Assembly: GCA_031769625.1 (NCBI GenBank)
Contig: JAUIMM010000582.1
Span: 2,289,501 to 2,353,500, forward strand
DNA length: 64,000 nt
Direction of reading: 5' to 3'
Source: Taudactylus pleione
Lineage: Eukaryota > Chordata > Amphibia > Anura > Myobatrachidae
Both the position numbers and the translations under genes were made by a program. The stretch's first letter is position 1. The number at the start of each line of letters is the position of its first letter. This document shows, one piece after another, positions 33,341 through 43,759 of this stretch. Below the pieces are notes generated by a model. The model was not told the DNA's origin. It ran no database searches and saw only the letters and a list, made by a program, of their open reading frames with translations.

Positions 33341-34746
33341 GGACTGTAGGTGAGACATGTCATATCACCCCACAATGTTACTGTACATCACGGATACAGG
33401 ACTGTAGGTGAGACATGTCGTATCACAACACAATGTTACTGTGCATCACGGATACAAGACTGTAGGTGAGATGTCGTATCACCCCATACTGTTACTGCAC
33501 ATCACAGATACAGGACTGTAGGTGAGAGGTCGTATCACAACACAATGTTACTGTACATCACGGATACAGGACTGTAGGAGAGACATGCCGTATCACAACA
33601 CAATGTTACTGCGCATCACGGATACAGGACTGTAGGTGAGACATGTCATATCACCCCACAATGTTACTGTACATCACGGATACAGGACTGTAGGTGAGAC
33701 ATGTCGTATCACAACACAATGTTACTGTGCATCACGGATACAAGACTGTAGGTGAGATGTCGTATCACCCCATACTGTTACTGTACATCACAGATACAGG
33801 ACTGTAGGTGAGAGGTCGTATCACAACACAATGTTACTGTACATCACGGATACAGGACTGTATCTGAGACATGTCATATCACAACACAATCTTACTGTAC
33901 ATCACGGATACAGGACTGTAGGTGAGACACGTCGTATCACAACACAATGTTACTGCGCATTACGGATACAAGACTGTAGGTGAGATGTCGTATCACCCCA
34001 TACTGTTACTGTACATCACGGATACAGGACTGTAGGTGAGAGGTCGTATCACAACACAATGTTACTGTACATCACGGCTACAGGACTGTAGGAGAGACAT
34101 GCCGTATCACAACACAATGTTACTGCGCATCACGGATACAGGACTGTAGGTGAGAGGTCGTATCACAACACAATGTTACTGTACATCACGGATACAGGAC
34201 TGTAGGAGAGACATGCCGTATCACAACACAATGTTACTGCGCATCACGGATACAGGACTGTAGGTGAGACATGTCATATCACAACACAATGTTACTGTAC
34301 ATCACGGATACAGGACTGTAGGTGAGACATGTCGTATCACCCCACAATGTTACTGTACATCACGGATACAGGACTGTAGGTGAGACACGTCGTATCACAA
34401 CACAATGTTACTGTACATCACGGATACAGGACTGTAGGTGAGACATGTCATATCACAACACAATGTTACTGTACATCACGGATACAGGACTGTAGGAGAG
34501 ACATGTCATATCACAACACAATGTTACTGTACATCACGGATACAGGACTGTAGGTGAGACATGTCGTATCACCCCATACTGTTACTGCACATCACGGATA
34601 CAGGACTGTAGGTGAGAGGTCGTATCACAACACAATGTTACTGTACATCACGGATACAGGACTGTAGGAGAGACATGCCGTATCACAACACAATGTTACT
34701 GCGCATCACGGATACAGGACTGTAGGTGAGACATGTTGTATCACAA

Positions 34747-35881
34747 TGTAAAATGCTTTCAACTCAATAGAAATCTTTTGTGCAGATCAACCTCCCCTTC
34801 ATTTACAACCTTATCTAAAATACATCTAGTCCCACTCACACCTGTAACGTTTACAAATACATGTTAAAATTGTTACGTCACAAATGACCCTTTCAAATAA
34901 CGCAAATCACATGGAAACAAGAATAGCAAAGGATTAATGGAAACTGCACTATCATGTGACAGACCTCCGATCGTCCTGGCTGTGATTAAGCCTGGATAGA
35001 TTCATACGATGCAAAGAAAACAAAATTGTGCCCCGACATTCACTACACTACAGTCTGCTTCATCTGTACTTCCCCGACTCACCAGCTTACAGATCAAACT
35101 TCTCTCAAATAAATCAATAACTGGCTTCCATCGTAACAATAGAGAGTCAAACTCCGCTACCCCTGGTCTAAAAATCAGACGATTAGCAGATGCCACAATA
35201 TCAGTTTTATTGAGCATATCATTATTTATTGTCCTGTATAAAGCACCAGCATATTCTGCAGCAATGTACGGAGAACGCTGAATCCGTAAATTCCTGAAAT
35301 AAGAACTTTTATCTGGGCGCTCTATGCGGCTCGGTAACCTTTAGCTGTGTCAATAATCCGGCATTCTTCTCTCTGTGCAGATTACCTGGGAGAAAAGCAG
35401 TTTTTTGTTTTATTTCAACTAAACAATGAGCTTTCTTGTTGTCCCCAAGGTGGAAATCAAACGCGTTTTAGGGCTTTATAGAACTCCTGATCTTTTTCTT
35501 CAAATGCCGACAAGTGCGGCGGTCGGTGTAAACAGTCTGGGTACAGGAACGGAATCCACAGCTAACGTCAGATGTTGGAATATAAAACATTTCTTCTTTC
35601 ATTGCAGAAGCTCCTGCTTAGTAAAAAACTAAAATAACTTTAGCCCCCACCTCCAAAAAAAAGGAGGGCTGCTTAATCCTGAAGTGTGGGAATGACCCCT
35701 GCCATACCAGATCAGGGGTATTTAAGAATATCGTTTCTCCAGTATAACAGTGCTCTGATCCATAGCAACCAGTACTATAGGAAGGGATCTTTACTGTAAT
35801 GGTAGACCAGATGTAGGTTCCTTAACACATGAGGCAGCGATGGCAAATTCACTAACAGAATGTCTTCTTACAAGGGACTGA
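34747..35881. other. Non-genic stretch with a LINE-like tail
   Basis: On the minus strand near 35195-35280, TACATTGCTGCAGAATATGC then TGGTGCTTTATACAGGACAA resembles the LINE/SINE tail also seen at 23635. The rest is not recognised. A 90-codon open frame overlaps this tail and is not a gene. Confidence 0.45.
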
Positions 35882-36471
35882 GGGCCTGATTCAGACCCGG
35901 ACGCTATTTGCGGACGCTCGTTCTTAAAAAGGGGCCAGATATTTAAATTGAGCGCTCGCTCTTTGCGGTGTGTTGACACCTCTATGTCTGAGCGAGCGTC
36001 CAAAAAATGCGCTCGCTATTTTGTAAAGACGCCCCTTTGCCGTTCGCATCACGCGTCATCTCCGTTATTTATTAGATTAATCGGGAACATCGAAAGGCAT
36101 CTGAGCTGCTCGCAGTGCTTGTGGTAGGATTTTCTTACCGCTATCACTGCGAGCAGTTTAGGCTAAAAGACAACCAAGTGACGTGGTCGATGACGCTCCT
36201 TTACTAATTATGCACTCCCATTAAACGCCCTTTTGACCGTTAGGCACGCCTGCGTTCGGATCTCCACTCCCCCGTTTTCAAGCACCTTCCACCCACAAAC
36301 GGTACATTCTGTCACTCAAATTAGCAGCCCCTCGTTGTTTTACGAGCGCACGATTTCCGACAGCAATGACTGGTTTGCACATGCGCATTGCGAACCATAC
36401 GCATGCGCAATTGTGCGAACATCGCTCAGAGCGAACGAGCGGCCGCTTACGAGCGGCTCTGAATCAGGCCC
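35882..36471 (+). mobile_element. Family B TIR element, copy B1
   Basis: Ends GGGCCTGATTCAGACC and GGCTCTGAATCAGGCCC share the family A tip, but the interior is different. Landmarks are GACGCCCCTTTGCC, TCGGGAACATCGA, a GAGCTGCTCGCAGTGC/CACTGCGAGCAGTTT stem near 36101-36160, TGCACATGCGCATTGCGA and GCATGCGCAATTGTGC. It is 590 bp. Flanks TGA and AGA give only a weak duplication. No transposase remnant is seen. Confidence 0.85.
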
Positions 36472-36891
36472 AGAATCTGTAGCTGTAATAATATAGTAAT
36501 AATAATATAATTATAAATAATAATTATTACAGGAAAATATTGGGTTTATTGATCCAGGGAATTTATCAGATTGCCATATTTTATGTCAGGAAAGGATTCA
36601 CCCAGCGAGAGGCTGAAATGGTAACGGTCACACTGGGGGGGAGGGGGTTGCTTTCCATTCCACTGGATCAACATACTGTAATTAAAAATGGATTAAGATT
36701 GAACGTTACATTATACACTAGAAATCATCATTCTGACCTTGATACGCCTTCAGACCCTCTAATGTTTTTCATGGTGAGTGTTAGAAATTCTTAACATAAG
36801 ACACCTGCAGGCTCCGGTAATGTTATATACTGCTTGGAATAAAACATATACAGATTCAGATATACATTGTTATGTACCCTGCTCCCCTTTC
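36472..36891. other. Non-genic stretch, AT-rich at the left
   Basis: An AATAATATAATTATAAATAA tract near 36502 is followed by sequence without recognisable features. Confidence 0.45.
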
Positions 36892-37326
36892 TGTCCAGTA
36901 GCCAGCTGTCATGTAGTGTCCTTGTATCGTCCAATCAGTAGCCAGCTGTCATGTAGTGTCCTTGTGTCGTCCAATCAGTAGCCAGCTGTCGTCATGTGTT
37001 ATCTATTCCAAGGTCGGCTGTCATTATGGCCCCCATTTTTATTAAATCTTAAGTTGACCAACATTACGGTCCACGTGTCATCCAATCAGAAGCCGACTGT
37101 TGTTAAGGACCATGTATCGTCAAATCAGAAGCCGGCTTTAAATGTGGTCCGCGTATCGTCCGAACCGAAGCAGGCGGTCATTATTGAACTTTGGTCGTCC
37201 AATTAGATGCCAGCTGTCATTATGGACCATGTGTCATCCAATGAGAAGTCATCTGTCACTATGGGCCATGTGTTTTCAAATCAGAAGTCAGCTGTCATTA
37301 TGATCAATGTCCAACCAGACGTCTGT
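36892..37326. repeat. 40-bp degenerate minisatellite, about 11 units
   Basis: GCCAGCTGTCATGTAGTGTC with TCGTCCAATCAGTA repeats exactly every 40 bases at 36901, 36941 and 36981, then continues in drifting units (GTCATCCAATCAGAAGCC, TCATTATGGACCATGTGTCA) to about 37326. The CCAAT boxes are part of the unit and not evidence of promoters. Confidence 0.85.
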
Positions 37327-38446
37327 TTTCATGTGTTGGATCCCTCACATTTTTACAGGGGTTAAAGTATTTGCTGGGACTCTACTGTACAGATCATCAC
37401 AGGGGAAAAGGTCTGCTGATGTAACGGGCAAGGGGGGGGGTTGGACCTTCAGAAATTTGGATAGAGGGGTACAGTTGTAAGGAAACATTGGTCAACATAA
37501 GGGTATATAAATATGCACTTAGAAAAACAGGATTGAAAGTGGAGAATTTACACCAATTCCAGTGATTGGAGGCCTGGACATAAAACGTATGCACATTATA
37601 TATCTGTAAAATAAAATATTTCTTATAACAAGGCAAGCAGTGACTGTAGAAGATCTAATGATTGTTATTTAAAACCACAAAGCCAAATGCAATACATTAG
37701 GAAGCAGGGATGGTGGCAGTTTAACGTCGTGCTCCTAACACGGGCTGTCATTAAACAAGTATGACGACTCGGATAAAATAGAGAATTAGCTTTGATTGCC
37801 GCCACCCTATTGCGAGTTCTTTTAGCCTTATAGCTGCCCGCCCACAGCGAGGGCGAGGAAACTGAAACCAAACGATGTAAGGCGGCTAAGGCAAACTTCT
37901 TGTTAGAGGGTATTAGTCCTGTTACCATGGACACAACTTTACCCATCAAAAGATGGCAGCCTGTTACCATGGCAACGTCAGGGCCCGAGGTAATGCTATA
38001 ATGTTAGGCCAAACGCTATTTTTATACCACAGATTATGAGATTTCAGCATTTTTCAACTCCCGTGCTTGGAAAAGGGAGGGAACAGTACACGTGAGGGGG
38101 TTAACGCTGCAGAGATAAAGGGGCTCATTGAAAAAACATTAATTCTGAGGTGTGAGAGCCAAGTTTAGTGCTAACGTGCATCTCTCATCTGAGGTGGTTT
38201 GGACAGATTGCTAATGTGATTTTAATTATACAAATGACAGAGGTTAAAAGGCGCGTTTATTGCGCTACCGGTAAATAATCTCTTATTCATTGCTGCTTTG
38301 TGCTGTGGTGCTGTAGCAGAATTCACAAAATATAAACTATAATTATATCTATCTATCTCTGGATTGTCATTAAACTGCCCATGCTGTATATGTGCCTAAT
38401 CTCTAGTAGGAAATCATTAAAAAGTACCATAGATACCCCCCACCCA
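37327..38446. other. Non-genic, apparently single-copy stretch
   Basis: It contains the X-box pair annotated at 37921-37976. Otherwise no gene, repeat array or TIR is seen. Confidence 0.45.
37921..37976. promoter_or_regulatory. Pair of RFX X-box-like motifs
   Basis: GTTACCATGGCAAC at 37963-37976 is a full match to the palindromic RFX X-box (GTTNCCATGGNAAC). A second site, GTTACCATGGACAC, starts 42 bases upstream at 37921 and has one good half. RFX factors bind such sites in promoters and enhancers of ciliary and other genes. No promoter or exon is identified nearby, so function is unproven. Confidence 0.5.
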
Positions 38447-38633
38447 CCCCCCGCAAATTTATCAATGAGTTTTAAAACTCGTAGCGTATGATAATGGTGC
38501 TCCAGCCAATCAGCACCCAACTGTCATCTGTTTGAAAAGTGACAGTTGGGAGCTGAATGGCTGGAGCACCATATATCATACACAACAAGTTGTATCACTC
38601 GTTGCGTATAATAAAACTGAATAAACGAGGCCC
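38447..38633. mobile_element. Foldback MITE, CCAGCCAATCAGCA type
   Basis: Left arm GGTGCTCCAGCCAATCAGCA with CCCAACTGTCA pairs with TGACAGTTGGGAGCTGAATG and GCTGGAGCACC. Outer parts (TCAATGAGTTTTA, CGTAGCGTATGATA / TATCATAC, CGTTGCGTATAATA, GGGCC reversed at 38629-38633) extend the inverted repeat. It is related in its core to 5995-6119. Confidence 0.72.
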
Positions 38634-38839
38634 GTGATCTTTAGCAACAGACTAGAAAATAGAAAGGTGAAGATCCCTATTTTCATGCATCCTACATGGT
38701 GAGCCTGGACCAACACTGCAAATTTGGGGACTGTAAATAAATATACACAATACAATGATCCCATGTAACATCACAGATATCCCTTGAATTAGAATTAGGG
38801 GATTCTCTATCTTGTAAGTAGTTGATGGAGGTCCAGTGA

Positions 38840-39297
38840 GTGGTGGGGGGAGGGGATAAGAAACCTATCAGTGGTGGGGGGAGGGGATAAGAAACCTATC
38901 AGTGGTGGGGGGAGGGGATAAGAAACCTATCAGTGGTGGGGGGAGGGGAGAAGAAACCTATCAGTGGTGGGGGGAGGGGAGAAGAAACCTATCAGTGGTG
39001 GGGGGAGGGGAGAAGAAACCTATCCGTGGCGGGGGGAGGGGAGATGAAACCTATCAGTGGCGGGGGGGAGGGAGAAGTGACTTGAGTGATTGGGGAGGGG
39101 GAAGTGACCTGTGAATGAAGGTGTGAATGAAGGTGGGAGATCATGATTGATGGAGGGAGAGGGACCTGTGAATGGTGGGGAAGGAACCTGTGAGTGGAGG
39201 GGGGAGACAGGAGGGATCTGTGAGTGATGGTGGGGAGGAAACCTGTAAGTGGTGGGGGGAGAGACCTGAGAGCGGTGGGGGAGAGGGAGGAAAACAG
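38840..39297. repeat. G-rich 31-bp minisatellite and G-rich continuation
   Basis: GTGGTGGGGGGAGGGG plus ATAAGAAACCTATCA repeats every 31 bases from 38840 (again 38871, 38902) for about eight units to 39075. Degenerate GTGGTGGGGGGAGA words continue to about 39297. Each unit has two G-runs on the + strand, so adjacent units could form G-quadruplexes. Confidence 0.85.
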
Positions 39298-39721
39298 GTT
39301 AAGGGGTCAGTTCTTACCCTCTGCGATATATCTCTAACGTCATCTTGTTCCTTAGGACAGGGCCGAAACAAGAGGGGGGGGGGGCTAAGGGGGCACGTGA
39401 CCCTGGTGCCGGACTTGAGGGGGATGCCGGGGAGAGGCTGCAGGGAAGCTAGGTTGCTGCTCTTGTGGGTTTGGAGCCGCATCTCGGCCTTGAGAGGCCC
39501 AGAGACACCGTCAGTCTAATGTGGTGCCAGTTGCAAGCCAATCAGTGCTCTCGGACTGGCAGCCAATCAGCAGAGCCTGTCGCTCTGTGAGCTCCAAATG
39601 GTTCGCGAGCGACGCCACATTACAATGACTGCAGTACTGACAGTACCCCAGCGTGTGGCAGCCCCGTCCCGTGCACCCTGAGCTCACCCACCGCACGGCC
39701 CTGGCTGGTAAGAGAAGGGAG

Positions 39722-39824
39722 ATGGGTCCTTACTGTGGCATAATGTGTAAGGGACCTTACTGTGGCATAATGTGTAAGGGACCTTACTGTGGCATAATGT
39801 GTAAGGGACCTTACTGTGGCATAA
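39722..39824. repeat. 27-bp minisatellite, left part
   Basis: About four units of CCTTACTGTGGCATAATGTG plus TAAGGGA. The array is cut by the LINE fragment at 39825 and resumes at 41322. Confidence 0.9.
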
Positions 39825-39973
39825 TCCTTCTGCTTTTATTATCTGGTGACATATCACCAAATCCAGGCCCCACACACATACAGCGGATTTACTATGGAAT
39901 AAATATCCTGCAAACCTCACGTCTCCCATCACCCTCCAAATCAATAAATGTGCCTTATAGAATTCACACTTGA
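39824..39973 (+). pseudogene. LINE ORF fragment with a 2A-like motif
   Basis: The frame reads ILLLLLSGDISPNPGP (motif codons 39842-39871) and runs to a stop at 39974. NPGP preceded by GDxxx is the core of 2A-like ribosome-skipping peptides, which occur at the N-terminus of ORF2 in several CR1/L2-type retrotransposons. The usual motif has E at the position that is S here. The open frame extends upstream only through the minisatellite (CKGPYCGIM repeats), so no authentic start is present. It is a relic. Confidence 0.65.
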
Positions 39974-41321
39974 TCACAACTTATTATTTTACATCTGAAC
40001 ATCTCTTTACAGTAACTACTTTCACCAATTTCTACATTTACCTGAGACTGCTGGTTCACACGTTAACCAAACTTTCTAAATAGCCCTTGATGAAGTGGCT
40101 TCAGCCAGCCGTCAAACTTCACATAAACTGAAATAACAACCATGGCTTTCCACAGACACCTACATATACTGTCACATACACTGATATAACAGCCATGGCT
40201 TTCCACAGACACCTACATATACTGTCACATACACTGATATAACAGCCATGGCTTTCCACAGACACCTACATATACTGTCACATACACTGATATAACAGCC
40301 ATGGCTTTCCACAGACACCTACATATACGGTCACATACACTGATATAACAGCCATGGCTTTCCACAGACACCTACATATACTGTCACATACACTGATATT
40401 ACAGCCATGGCTTTCCACAGACACCTACATATACTGTCACATACACTGATATAACAGCCATGGCTTTCCACAGACACCTACATATACTGTCACATACACT
40501 GATATAACAGCCATGGCTTTCCACAGACACCTACATATACGGTCACATACACTGATATAACAGCCATGGCTTTCCACAGACACCTACATATACTGTCACA
40601 TACACTGATATAACAGCCATGGCTTTCCACAGACACCTACATATACTGTCACATACACTGATATAACAGCCATGGCTTTCCACAGACACCTACATATACT
40701 GTCACATACACTGATATAACAGCCATGGCTTTCCACAGACACCTACATATACTGTCACATACACTGATATAACAGCCATGGCTTTCCACAGACACCTACA
40801 TATACTGTCACATACACTGATATAACAGCCATGGCTTTCCACAGACGCCTACAAAAACTGCCTCTTAAAGTAGAATGTCAGTGGCGTAAATCTTAATTCA
40901 AATGACTTCCTCACATACTGTAAAATAGGAATCCACCCATCTGTCATCCTAACCCTCTGTCCCGTGCTCACTGTCTTCCCCATCTGTGTCACCCCTGTCT
41001 GTCTGCCCATCCCCTCTAGAATGTAAGCTCTCACGAGCAGGGCCCTCTTTCCTCTTGTGCTTATCCTTTCTTTACTTATATTATCTGCTCTATACTCAAA
41101 AGCACCTAACCAGTGACTTTTGCCATCCTGCTACTGTTGCAGCAATGTTTATATACCATGTACTTGTATTGCATTGTCTTAAACTGTATGACACTGTTTT
41201 CTTGTTCTGCTCAACTGTCTATGTACTATGTTTATGTCCAATTTAAGGCACTCCAGAACCCTTGTGGCACCATATAAATAAAGGATAATAATAATAAATA
41301 ATAATAATAATAATAATAATA
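39825..41321 (+). mobile_element. L2/CR1-type LINE fragment with an internal deletion or replacement
   Basis: The 5' part (39825-39973) encodes a hydrophobic stretch and a 2A-like motif as at the start of some CR1/L2-clade ORF2 proteins. The 3' part (about 41020-41321) has AGAATGTAAGCTCTCACGAG, CAGGGCCCTCTT, TGTGGCACCATATAAATAAA and an (ATA)n tail, the form of an L2-type 3' end. Between them the endonuclease and reverse transcriptase regions are missing; a 53-bp array occupies much of the space. It lies in the 27-bp array, which makes its borders clear. Confidence 0.75.
40131..40850. repeat. 53-bp minisatellite, about 13-14 units
   Basis: CATGGCTTTCCACAGACACC, TACATATACTGTCACATACA and CTGATATAACAGC repeat every 53 bases with almost no variation (occasional CTGTCA/CGGTCA, TATAAC/TATTAC). 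The homogeneity points to recent expansion inside the LINE fragment. Confidence 0.95.
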
Positions 41322-41850
41322 TGGGGCATTACTGTGTCATAATGTATAAGGGGGATTACAGTGGCTTAATGAATAAGAGGCATTACTGTGGCTTTATGTA
41401 TAAGGGGCATTACTGTGGCAGAATGTGTTGTTGTAAGGGGCATTACTGTGTGGCATAATGTGTTGTAAGGGGCATTACTGTGGCATAATGTGTAAGGGAC
41501 CTTACTGTGGCATAATGTGTAAGGGGCCTTACTGTGGCATAATGTGTAAGGGGCCTTACTGTGGCATAATGTGTAAGGGGCCTTACTGTGGCATAATGTG
41601 TAAGGGGCCTTACTGTGGCATAATGTATATGGGGCATTACTGTGGCATAATGTATAAGGGGGATTACGGTGGCTTAATGAATAAGAGGCATTACTGTGGC
41701 TTTATGTATAAGGGGCATTACTGTGGCAGAATGTGTTTTTGTAAGGGGCATTACTGTGTGGCATAATGTGTTGTAAGGGGCATTACTGTGGCATAATGTG
41801 TTATAAGGGTCAGTAATGTGTGGCATAATGTGTTACAAGGGGCATTAATG
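41322..41850. repeat. 27-bp minisatellite, right part
   Basis: GGGGCATTACTGTGGCATAA plus TGTGTAA and related units repeat about 19 times. Interspersed units with AATGTGTTGTAAG or AATGTATAAG alter the period. It continues the array broken at 39824. Confidence 0.9.
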
Positions 41851-41956
41851 TGTCACAAAAGCACATACCCTTTTCGTCCTCTTTCTTTTATTTTTTGGGG
41901 AGGGCTCCAAATTCTAGTTTCGGCCCTGCTTAGGGCTATGCAATTTCCCCATAGAC

Positions 41957-42088
41957 CAGGTTTTCCCGACCACGGTCCTCAAGGCACACTAACAGTCTAG
42001 GTTTTAAGGATAGCCATACTTAAGCACAGGTGTCACTAAAACTTGGACTGTTAAGTGTGCCTTGAGGGACCAGATTGGGCATGAAATG
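41957..42088. mobile_element. hAT MITE, CAGGTTTTCCCGACC type
   Basis: Left CAGGTTTTCCCGACCACGG, GTCCTCAAGGCACACTAACA; right GTTAAGTGTGCCTTGAGGGA then CCAGATTGGGCATGAAATG. The centre has ACTTAAGCACAGGTGTCACT. It is the same family as 11633-11787. No 8-bp duplication survives. Confidence 0.72.
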
Positions 42089-42174
42089 TTCTGTTAAAAT
42101 TCCTTTTCAGTAATGTTCTTGAATGCGTTAAATTAATCGCTATCCCCTGAATCTGAAGGAAGGAAGCACTTTGG

Positions 42175-42626
42175 TGGCCGGTTCAGAGTCACATGGAACT
42201 CTCTTCACCGACTGAAACGCCAAGTTTTTGCACACAGCGCATGAGCAGAAGCCACTTTATGCATTTTTGCATCTGTCCGAACTATTCAGAGTCGGACGCA
42301 ACTTTGCCAGATCTGTCTTTCCAATGGAATAGGGCGTTTTTGGGGTGTGAACTCTGGGGGGTGACAAAGTGGTCATGTTCCTATCTTGACTTAGTGTTGT
42401 GGGGGTGTATCAAAAACCCAGTGCGTACGCGGGAAGGGACGCCTGTTTGACAGACTTTCTGCGTCCAGCAGATACGAATGATGACTTTGCGGTGGCTGAT
42501 TAATGCACGGCTTTCCATCTTGTATGCACGCGATCCCCCGCTTTAGTTCATACTTATATAGTGGTAAAACAGGCTCCCGCGACTGCCCGCAGCCACAGCC
42601 ACTTTGCGCCACTTACAATCAGCCCC
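42175..42626. mobile_element. Possible GGCCGGTTCAGAG-type TIR element
   Basis: The left edge TGGCCGGTTCAGAGTC resembles the GGGCCTGATTCAG tip, and the right edge CAATCAGCCCC is loosely inverted to it. Internal GTCGGACGCAACTTTG and TTCTGCGTCCAGCAGA form a weak pair. Ends are decayed and no duplication is seen, so this is tentative. Confidence 0.35.
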
Positions 42627-43759
42627 TAGGTGACAAAAACAGACTCAGGGACAGTTGGTTTCCATCACAAATGTGATAAATAATTTTAATAAATAAACCG
42701 AAAGGGCCAACACCGCTGCAAACACCTGCCGCCATTAACGCCACCGGGGTTCAGTGTTGCCCATGTCACCTGTTCTCTTGATGCCATCTCAGGATTTTCT
42801 GGGGGCCAGCATCAGCCTGATGAGTGTGTGCCTGGGGGCTCGTATAAAAATAGTGTCTCCCCCTCCCTTAGACAAGCAGCCTCGGGCTCTTCCTGGCCCC
42901 CTCCAGCTGTATTGAGCGGTTATGTTGACCTTTGGGTTTTCCATCACAGTTGATGACAGACAGAAGATATTTCCCAGTATATTATTAAAAAGAGCGAACA
43001 GAATAGATTTTATTTAATAAAAAAATAAAAAAAAAATATATATATATATATTTATTTATTTTTTAAAAAGGGGTGCACTCACCAGTCTTCCAAAAGTCCT
43101 TTATTCCAACAATGAACAGTGTAAACAGGATCAACGTTTCGGTTCCAGCCGTGGACCTTTGTCAAGATATATGGAAAGTTGGGCGTGAAAAAGCGCGGTA
43201 TTCTGATGCCAGAGAAAAGCTCCCTGTATCGTGCTGGAATAAAAATCCATCCCTCGTACAAATGCTTTATGTTCTAAGTCAACTATAAAGACAAAATCTC
43301 AGTTTCCATGTTGCTACAGTATCTACTACAGGCAGATGCAGCTGTTTCCTCCTCGCACCGTTACATCACCAGAATACAACTTATAACACTTTATACTTGT
43401 ACATTGCAGGCTGGGATTTGCACATTAACCTCCATCTGTCTAGTGAAAGTTACATTATGAAAGTAACTGCCTCTCATTGGTCGTTATAATTACCTGAAAT
43501 TTTGTAACTAAATGCAATTATAGCAAAATAAAACAAAACAAAAATGTCATACTGTAATTGCTTTTTGTGAACGCAGGTTATTCATTGAGCGTAGGTAAAG
43601 CATTGTACGGATACAGGTAAATTGTCCGGAAATGGTATAAAACACGGGTTCAAAGTAATTGGCCTGATAATACTCTGTAAAGTCTGAATATGTGGCTGGT
43701 CAATGGTCTGTTACCCGGGTACATATTATATCTTACATGTACAAATATGTCCTCATATA
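42627..43759. other. Non-genic stretch with an unassigned repeat edge
   Basis: A/T microsatellite lies at about 43017-43066. At 43071-43180 the phrase GGTGCACTCACC, GGATCAACGTTTCGG and CCTTTGTCAAG looks like a dispersed repeat edge I cannot classify. The rest shows nothing recognisable. Confidence 0.4.

Larger units (their letters stand above)
25741..34746. repeat. 9-kb satellite of 56-58-bp monomers
   Basis: The monomer reads ACTGTAGGTGAGACATGTCA, TATCACAACACAATGTTACT and GTACATCACGGATACAGG (58 bp). A common 56-bp class has GAGAGGTC, GAGATGTC or GACGTC in place of GAGACATGTC. A second variable site alternates ACAACACAATG with ACCCCATACTG or ACCCCACAATG. About 157 monomers run head to tail without interruption. 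No CENP-B-box-like motif is seen. Repeated 77-codon frames (30716, 32550, 32950) reflect larger duplicated blocks. The array could be a local or a dispersed satellite; the window cannot tell. Confidence 0.97.
39358..41928. mobile_element. hAT-like composite element, about 2.57 kb
   Basis: The left end is CAGGGCCGAAAC and the right end is GTTTCGGCCCTG, an exact 12-bp inverted repeat with hAT-type tips. CTTAGGAC at 39351-39358 and CTTAGGGC at 41929-41936 match at seven of eight bases, allowing one shared terminal C. Inside are a 27-bp minisatellite and, within that, a LINE insertion. No transposase is visible, so this is a non-autonomous element swollen by repeat growth and nesting. Confidence 0.65.

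Noticed and set aside
25741..34746. CRISPR array, because of regular short repeats
   Set aside because: There are no unique spacers between conserved repeats, the monomers are contiguous, and the context is a vertebrate-like genome.
36892..37326. Multiple CCAAT boxes as a promoter
   Set aside because: Each CCAAT belongs to a 40-bp tandem unit, and no TATA box, CpG island or exon follows.
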